Below are positions 60,695 to 64,000 of a stretch of 64,000 nucleotides of DNA, piece by piece (positions within the stretch are counted from its first letter, which is position 1; every line of letters starts with the position of its first letter). The notes beneath the pieces were generated by a model. It saw only the letters and a list, made by a program, of their open reading frames with translations. It was not told where the DNA came from and ran no database searches. This DNA comes from a virus. The position numbers and the translations under genes were made by a program. The stretch covers positions 1 through 64,000 of IMG/VR virus record IMGVR_UViG_3300037319_000172; one strand, 5' to 3'.

Positions 60695-61033
60695 TTATTT
60701 TAAATTATTTTTACGGTAATTAGCAACTGACTTAATAATAATTTCTAATCTTGTATCAGGGTTATGTTCTAATACTCTTATAGTATTCATATAGTTACCA
60801 TACTCTGATTTTACCAACCTTTGCTTATTTAATTGGTAAATTACGCGTTGTTTGCTTTTAGTATAATATGATGTATGTGTATAAGATCTTCTAACGTATC
60901 CAGATGCGTAGCTTAAATAATTAACATCCATAAGAACATCACTGAAACATCTAGTTCCATTTTTCTTTTGTGTTTTTGATGTAGTTTCAACTAATTTAAT
61001 AGAGTGTAATTTGGTGTTTAAGTAATTTTGCAT
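60695..61033 (-). CDS. Hypothetical basic protein (112 aa)
   Basis: A Lys/Arg/Tyr/Ser-rich protein (YASGYVRRSYTHTSYYTKSK, QRVIYQLNKQRLVKSEYGNY) that may bind nucleic acid. No fold is recognised. It is preceded by the conserved early-type promoter (copy C), so it is likely an early product; such small basic early proteins often act on host processes. Confidence 0.5.
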   Translation of the reverse strand: MQNYLNTKLHSIKLVETTSKTQKKNGTRCFSDVLMDVNYLSYASGYVRRSYTHTSYYTKSKQRVIYQLNKQRLVKSEYGNYMNTIRVLEHNPDTRLEIIIKSVANYRKNNLK

Positions 61034-61043
61034 AATATGATTG

Positions 61044-61089
61044 TTATTAGTTATAAGTAAATATAATCATTTTATATGATATACGAAAA
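61044..61089 (-). promoter_or_regulatory. Conserved early-type promoter, copy C
   Basis: Minus-strand TTTTCGTATATCATATAAAA, then TGATTATATTTACTTATAACTAATAACA. It lies just upstream of the 112-codon gene and downstream of the terminator at 61141-61160, so it starts a new transcript. Confidence 0.65.
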
Positions 61090-61140
61090 TCCTAGGACTA
61101 TACTTTTGTTATTTATAATCATTATAGATAAGACTGCATA

Positions 61141-61160
61141 AAAAAAGGGACCGAAGTCCC
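61141..61160 (-). terminator. Strong intrinsic terminator after the membrane-protein gene
   Basis: On the minus strand GGGAC-TTCG-GTCCC is followed by TTTTTT. The stable TTCG loop and uninterrupted T-run make this the clearest terminator in the window. Confidence 0.9.
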
Positions 61161-61180
61161 TGATCGACTGGCAGTCAATC

Positions 61181-61525
61181 TTATTTCCAAAAAACCTGGA
61201 TGCATAATATACCAAATGATAATATTATACACAGTAGTGTTTTCGTTGTTATTCCCTCATCCATCATAAAGTAAGTTATCGTGGTAAAAGTAATAATTCC
61301 ACATGCGAATCCAATAAACCTGCCTGGCCATATAGATCCATCGTAGTATTCTGCAACGTATCTAGTGGCATATATAAAAATATAGCTTATTATTGTTCCA
61401 CCTGTTATAGATAATATAATTGGATTCCTTTTAAACCAAGGCCATATAAATTGACCGTTAGTTTGAAACCAAATGAGCGCCTGTGCTAGCGTGAACAGCG
61501 CAACTCCAGTTATTAATCCTCTCAT
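61181..61525 (-). CDS. Four-helix membrane protein (114 aa)
   Basis: Hydrophobic segments at about 3-20 (GLITGVALFTLAQALIWF), 35-53 (IILSITGGTIISYIFIYAT), 68-85 (RFIGFACGIITFTTITYF) and 95-112 (TLLCIILSFGILCIQVFW) predict four inner-membrane helices with short charged loops. No family is recognised. Its start abuts the RNase HII stop, suggesting coupled expression, and a strong terminator follows. A host-membrane modifier or small transporter-like protein is possible. Confidence 0.6.
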   Translation of the reverse strand: MRGLITGVALFTLAQALIWFQTNGQFIWPWFKRNPIILSITGGTIISYIFIYATRYVAEYYDGSIWPGRFIGFACGIITFTTITYFMMDEGITTKTLLCIILSFGILCIQVFWK

Positions 61526-62164
61526 TTAAAATAATTCCCCTGATGTGGTTAGTAGATGAGATATGAAACTATCTCTATGGTGTATATTTGATCCTGTTTC
61601 TCTAATCGCAGTTATATGTTGTTTAGTACCGTATCCTTTATTTGAATTCCAGCCATATATCATGAATTCTTCATTTTCGCTTAATTCTTTCATTAAAGAA
61701 TCTCTTCCAGTTTTAGCAAGAATAGAAGCTGCTGCAATTGATGTGTATTTATTATCACCACCGACTATTGTCTCAAACGGAACTCCATCATATCCATGAA
61801 ATTGATCTCCGTCTACTAATATAAAATCAAATTGTTTTTCGTTTTTATCTAGATTTACTAAACATCTTCGCATTCCTTCTAGAGTTGCTCTAAGAATATT
61901 CATATGTTCTATGTCTTTTACATCGACATGTTCTACATGATACGCTATTGCATTCTCTAAAACGATTTCACGAGCTAGTTTTCTTTCCTTTTCGTTAAGA
62001 AGTTTTGAGTCTTTAATTAATGGATGTTGAAAATTATGAGGCATTATACAAGCAGCAACAGTAACGGGGCCCGCTAGAGCGCCTCTTCCTGCCTCATCAA
62101 TTCCAACTTCTGTTATTGTTATATCTTTATTGAATGATCCTTTTAGTAAGATGTGTTTAGACAT
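61526..62164 (-). CDS. rnhB: Ribonuclease HII
   Basis: A 212-residue RNase HII with GIDEAGRGALAGPV (21-34; D23, E24), LVDGDQ (D118), GGDNKYTSIAAASILAKTGRD-type core ending at D155 (quoted in part) and NKGYGTKQH (175-183). It removes RNA from RNA-DNA hybrids, such as primers or R-loops, a job done in T4 by the unrelated Rnh 5'-nuclease. It is a cellular-type enzyme, probably acquired. The frame is intact. Confidence 0.92.
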   Translation of the reverse strand: MSKHILLKGSFNKDITITEVGIDEAGRGALAGPVTVAACIMPHNFQHPLIKDSKLLNEKERKLAREIVLENAIAYHVEHVDVKDIEHMNILRATLEGMRRCLVNLDKNEKQFDFILVDGDQFHGYDGVPFETIVGGDNKYTSIAAASILAKTGRDSLMKELSENEEFMIYGWNSNKGYGTKQHITAIRETGSNIHHRDSFISHLLTTSGELF

Positions 62165-62210
62165 ATATAGTTATTTTAGATATTATACTTAAATATCTGG
62201 AATAGTTTAC

Positions 62211-62927
62211 TTATTCGTTGTCTAATTTCCATTTATCATACCTTTTAACTACATCTATAAGAATTTTAGCTCTTACGATATCTTTTTCAGTAAATGCGTG
62301 GTGTCCAATTCCTTTAATACCTTTCATTAATTCTGTAAAAGGTTCTATTCCTGCAGAATTCTTAGATATATCATATTGACTCACATCACCTGTTATGATC
62401 ACTTTAGAAGTCTTTCCCATTCTGGTAACAAATAACATTAACTGTTTAAATGTTGCATTCTGTGCTTCATCAAGTATCATCAGTGAGTCGTCATACGTGT
62501 CTCCTCTCATAAATGCTAAAGGTCTAAATTGTATTATCTCAGACTGTACTAATTGTTCTGTTAGAACTGGTCCTATTATTTTAGTTAAGTTAGAAATATA
62601 TGATTGCATATATGGATCTATTTTTTCTCCGATATCTCCTGGAAGAAATCCTAACTTTTCTCCAGCCTCTTGAATAGGCTTACATAAAATAATGTTTTTG
62701 ATTTTGTTATCTGCAAATAATTTTAATGCAGCGTAACATGCTGTGAATGTTTTTGAAGTTCCAGCAGGACCTGAACAAAAGGTTATATCATTCTCTAATA
62801 TATTTTGTAGATACGCTTTTTGAGATTGTCTTAATTGCGCTTTTATATCTGCTGGTTTAATAATGACTTTACGTCTGTTAATTCTGTTGTTATCGTTTCC
62901 GTTTGTGTTTTCAGAATTCTTCTTCAT
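62211..62927 (-). CDS. PhoH-like ATPase
   Basis: A 238-residue P-loop protein with Walker A GPAGTSKT (53-60), KPIQEAGEKLGFLPGDIGEK-type PhoH signature (quoted to 20 residues), Walker B LMILDEAQN (149-157) and ITGDVSQYD. This matches phage PhoH proteins common in marine phages, whose role is uncertain (possible RNA-metabolism or stress function). The first 25 residues are Asn/Arg-rich and probably disordered. It lies between RNase HII and a small gene near bS21. Confidence 0.88.
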   Translation of the reverse strand: MKKNSENTNGNDNNRINRRKVIIKPADIKAQLRQSQKAYLQNILENDITFCSGPAGTSKTFTACYAALKLFADNKIKNIILCKPIQEAGEKLGFLPGDIGEKIDPYMQSYISNLTKIIGPVLTEQLVQSEIIQFRPLAFMRGDTYDDSLMILDEAQNATFKQLMLFVTRMGKTSKVIITGDVSQYDISKNSAGIEPFTELMKGIKGIGHHAFTEKDIVRAKILIDVVKRYDKWKLDNE

Positions 62928-62946
62928 ATAATGTTAGTTGTTATGT

Positions 62947-63204
62947 TTAATCCCCTGCCATTTCGACAAGTTCTTTCAATTTCATTAATTTATCGCACTT
63001 CTCATACTCTTCCAATCTTTCGAAATACTGAACTAAGATATCGATAAATTCGCTTCTTTGTCCAATACCGTGAGGTATCTCGATTATATCATTTCCCTCT
63101 TTGAAAACGACAAATCTATTCACTGTCTTTGTGAAGTTACGTGTTATTGTGTAATACGAAGATCTCATTAAAGAGTCTCTGTCTTCTCCTAGGATATCTT
63201 TCAT
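62947..63204 (-). CDS. Small protein with EYEKC helix motif (85 aa)
   Basis: Residues 60-85 (FERLEEYEKCDKLMKLKELV) form a helical hairpin like the UVR motif of UvrB/ClpC-type proteins, also found in the 84-codon gene beyond bS21. The N-terminal half is beta-rich (FVVFKEGNDIIEIPHGIGQR). No enzyme function is seen. A UVR-like motif usually mediates protein-protein contacts, so it may bind a host or phage partner. Confidence 0.55.
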   Translation of the reverse strand: MKDILGEDRDSLMRSSYYTITRNFTKTVNRFVVFKEGNDIIEIPHGIGQRSEFIDILVQYFERLEEYEKCDKLMKLKELVEMAGD

Positions 63205-63235
63205 TTGATTGATTTATTTTTATACTCTGCCATTA

Positions 63236-63250
63236 TATTCTATATATTAA
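63236..63250 (-). promoter_or_regulatory. Late-promoter-like TTAATATATAGAATA
   Basis: Lies 32-46 bases upstream of the 85-codon gene, in the 108-base gap behind the bS21 gene. The rest of the gap shows no clear hairpin. Confidence 0.4.
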
Positions 63251-63312
63251 GTAGTGCCTTGTGGTACTGACATAATATGAATTAAAGTATAATGATATTA
63301 TATTATCAAATG

Positions 63313-63501
63313 TTATTCCTGGTTATTAAATTTGTTTTCAACGTACTTTGCTTTTTGCATTTTAGTACGCTTCTCGACTGAAGGTTTCGTATAATCTTTT
63401 CCTTCTCTAAGGGCTTTAGTTTGCCCTGTTCTGTTTACTTTATATTTGAATGACTTTAAAGCCTTTTCAATGTTTCCTTTTTCTACTTTTATTATTAACA
63501 T
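63313..63501 (-). CDS. rpsU: Ribosomal protein bS21 homologue
   Basis: A 62-residue basic protein with the bS21 layout: MLIIKVEKGNIEKALKSFKY, then TGQTKALREGKDYTKPSVEK, then RTKMQKAKYVENKF. FTKPSV-type and KAxYV segments resemble Bacteroidota bS21, including a tyrosine at residue 53, near the position reported to help hold the anti-Shine-Dalgarno tail of 16S rRNA. Its ATG lies within the last codons of the upstream gene (TTAGAATGTTAA), so translation is coupled. No extended Shine-Dalgarno sequence, known from host rpsU genes, is present upstream. Confidence 0.85.
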   Translation of the reverse strand: MLIIKVEKGNIEKALKSFKYKVNRTGQTKALREGKDYTKPSVEKRTKMQKAKYVENKFNNQE

Positions 63502-63749
63502 TCTAGTTTGTCAATGATTTTTTTAATATTAGAACATTTCTCATATTCCTCGCATCCTTTAAAAAAGTTTAATATGTTAGTTAACGCTTCAACCTTCTCT
63601 AAAGGATCTGTGTTACTTTTAATAGCTCGATCTTCGTCATTAATAACTGCATTGTAAATCATGTTCATCATTGTTTCTTTGGAACCTTCCTGCAGATTTT
63701 CAATTCTGTTTGAATCATTACCATCGTATGTGTCATCTAGCTCATGCAT
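63495..63749 (-). CDS. Small acidic protein with EYEKC helix motif (84 aa)
   Basis: Residues 63-83 (FKGCEEYEKCSNIKKIIDKL) repeat the UVR-like hairpin of the 85-codon gene on the other side of bS21. The rest is acidic and helical. The stop overlaps the bS21 start by 7 bases, and the start overlaps the DnaJ-like stop by 8, so all three are translated in series. It may pair functionally with bS21 or the chaperone-like protein; this is inferred from coupling only. Confidence 0.55.
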   Translation of the reverse strand: MHELDDTYDGNDSNRIENLQEGSKETMMNMIYNAVINDEDRAIKSNTDPLEKVEALTNILNFFKGCEEYEKCSNIKKIIDKLEC

Positions 63750-64000
63750 TGTCTAACTCTTTAATTTTTTTAATGTGTTCTAATTGTTTTTCGTTTAATG
63801 TAATATTTGATGTTCTTAATTTAACCATCAAATTACCGTATTGGTTGGTATTATATATCGGAAATCCCATACCAACAATTCTTAAAATTTTACCATCAAA
63901 TGAGTTCTTAGGTACCTTTATCTTTACGCTATTAACTTTAGTTGTAACTGTAAAGTCTCCTCCTAATAACATATCATAGAACGGCATATTATAATCTAAC
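63742..64000 (-). CDS. DnaJ-like C-terminal substrate-binding domain, 5' end beyond window
   Basis: The visible protein has LGGDFTVTTKVNSVKIKVPK, DGKILRIVGMGFPIYNTNQY, GNLMVKLRTSNITLNEKQLE. This is the typical DnaJ C-terminal pattern: beta-rich, then GKxLRxxGxGxP, then GxLxVxxxxxxxxLxxxQ. An ATG at 63985-63987 could start an 81-residue protein. The frame is open upstream to the window edge (LDYN before the Met), and LDYNMPFYDMLLGG reads like the interior of the domain, so the gene probably continues and may hold a J-domain. A phage co-chaperone recruiting host DnaK is likely. Confidence 0.65.
   Translation of the reverse strand, partial: LDYNMPFYDMLLGGDFTVTTKVNSVKIKVPKNSFDGKILRIVGMGFPIYNTNQYGNLMVKLRTSNITLNEKQLEHIKKIKELDNA

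Noticed and set aside
61160-61180. GACTGGCAGTC near-palindrome next to the terminator
   Set aside because: It is short and imperfect, and is most likely incidental to the terminator and the stop of the membrane-protein gene.
1-64000. CRISPR array, tRNA genes, insertion sequences or diversity-generating retroelement
   Set aside because: No regular direct-repeat arrays, cloverleaf-type sequences, transposase or reverse transcriptase motifs were seen. The non-coding gaps are all under about 160 bases.

Overview
This window is a near-gapless stretch of a large, AT-rich, T4-like myovirus genome (by eye roughly one third G+C). Every gene I can support lies on the minus strand, so transcription runs from right to left, and many neighbours overlap by 1 to 23 bases. 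Recognisable T4 functions are UvsW, UvsY, gp61-type primase, gp32, baseplate gp53, gp27, gp5, gp25 and gp6, tail-tube-family proteins and dCMP deaminase. The host is most likely a member of the Bacteroidota, probably a flavobacterium. The virus carries an S1 protein with the FDWD-type N-terminus I associate with Bacteroidota S1 and a Bacteroidota-like bS21. Start codons sit behind A/T-rich leaders with no consistent Shine-Dalgarno sequence, and one promoter family resembles the Bacteroidota TAnnTTTG box.

Layout in transcription order (right to left): (a) 64.0-59.4 kb, an accessory/early block with a DnaJ-like C-terminal domain, ribosomal protein bS21, PhoH, RNase HII, a membrane protein and a UV-damage endonuclease, with two copies of a conserved promoter. 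(b) 59.4-55.3 kb, a cluster of small proteins sharing an N-terminal tag that resembles the T4 capsid-targeting sequence, with a cupin-like protein. (c) 55.2-52.2 kb, dCMP deaminase and short unknown genes. (d) 52.2-44.7 kb, baseplate hub genes (tube-associated, gp53/LysM, gp27-like, gp48/54-like, gp5 OB-fold and a 595-residue protein). (e) 44.6-41.0 kb, ribosomal protein S1 as its own transcription unit, small genes and an amidoligase-like/pentapeptide-repeat fusion. (f) 41.0-15.6 kb, baseplate wedge genes (gp25, gp6), very large structural proteins, two collagen-like tail fibres, a spanin-like protein, a tail-tube-like protein and a glycine-zipper protein. (g) 15.6-10.2 kb, replication/recombination (RuvC-like nuclease, gp32, primase, UvsY, UvsW). 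(h) 10.2-4.6 kb, a second fibre/adhesin locus with a tandem duplication. (i) 4.6-0 kb, a second group of tagged proteins, ending in a KxDG nucleotidyltransferase-like gene cut by the window edge.

Two signals stand out. The phage encodes both S1 and bS21, two ribosomal proteins that matter for start-site choice in Bacteroidota. S1 keeps a segment resembling the S2-docking helix plus domains equivalent to 1-4 of cellular S1. bS21 keeps the C-terminal tyrosine region linked to anti-Shine-Dalgarno sequestration. Together they suggest remodelling of the host 30S subunit. Second, about ten diverse proteins share an N-terminal tag like MKxIKxFEEFxNE, several ending in an (I/L)xE site as cut by the T4 gp21 protease. 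They are candidates for proteins packaged in the capsid and delivered with the DNA. All homology statements come from recognition of motifs in the translated sequence; no database search was run.
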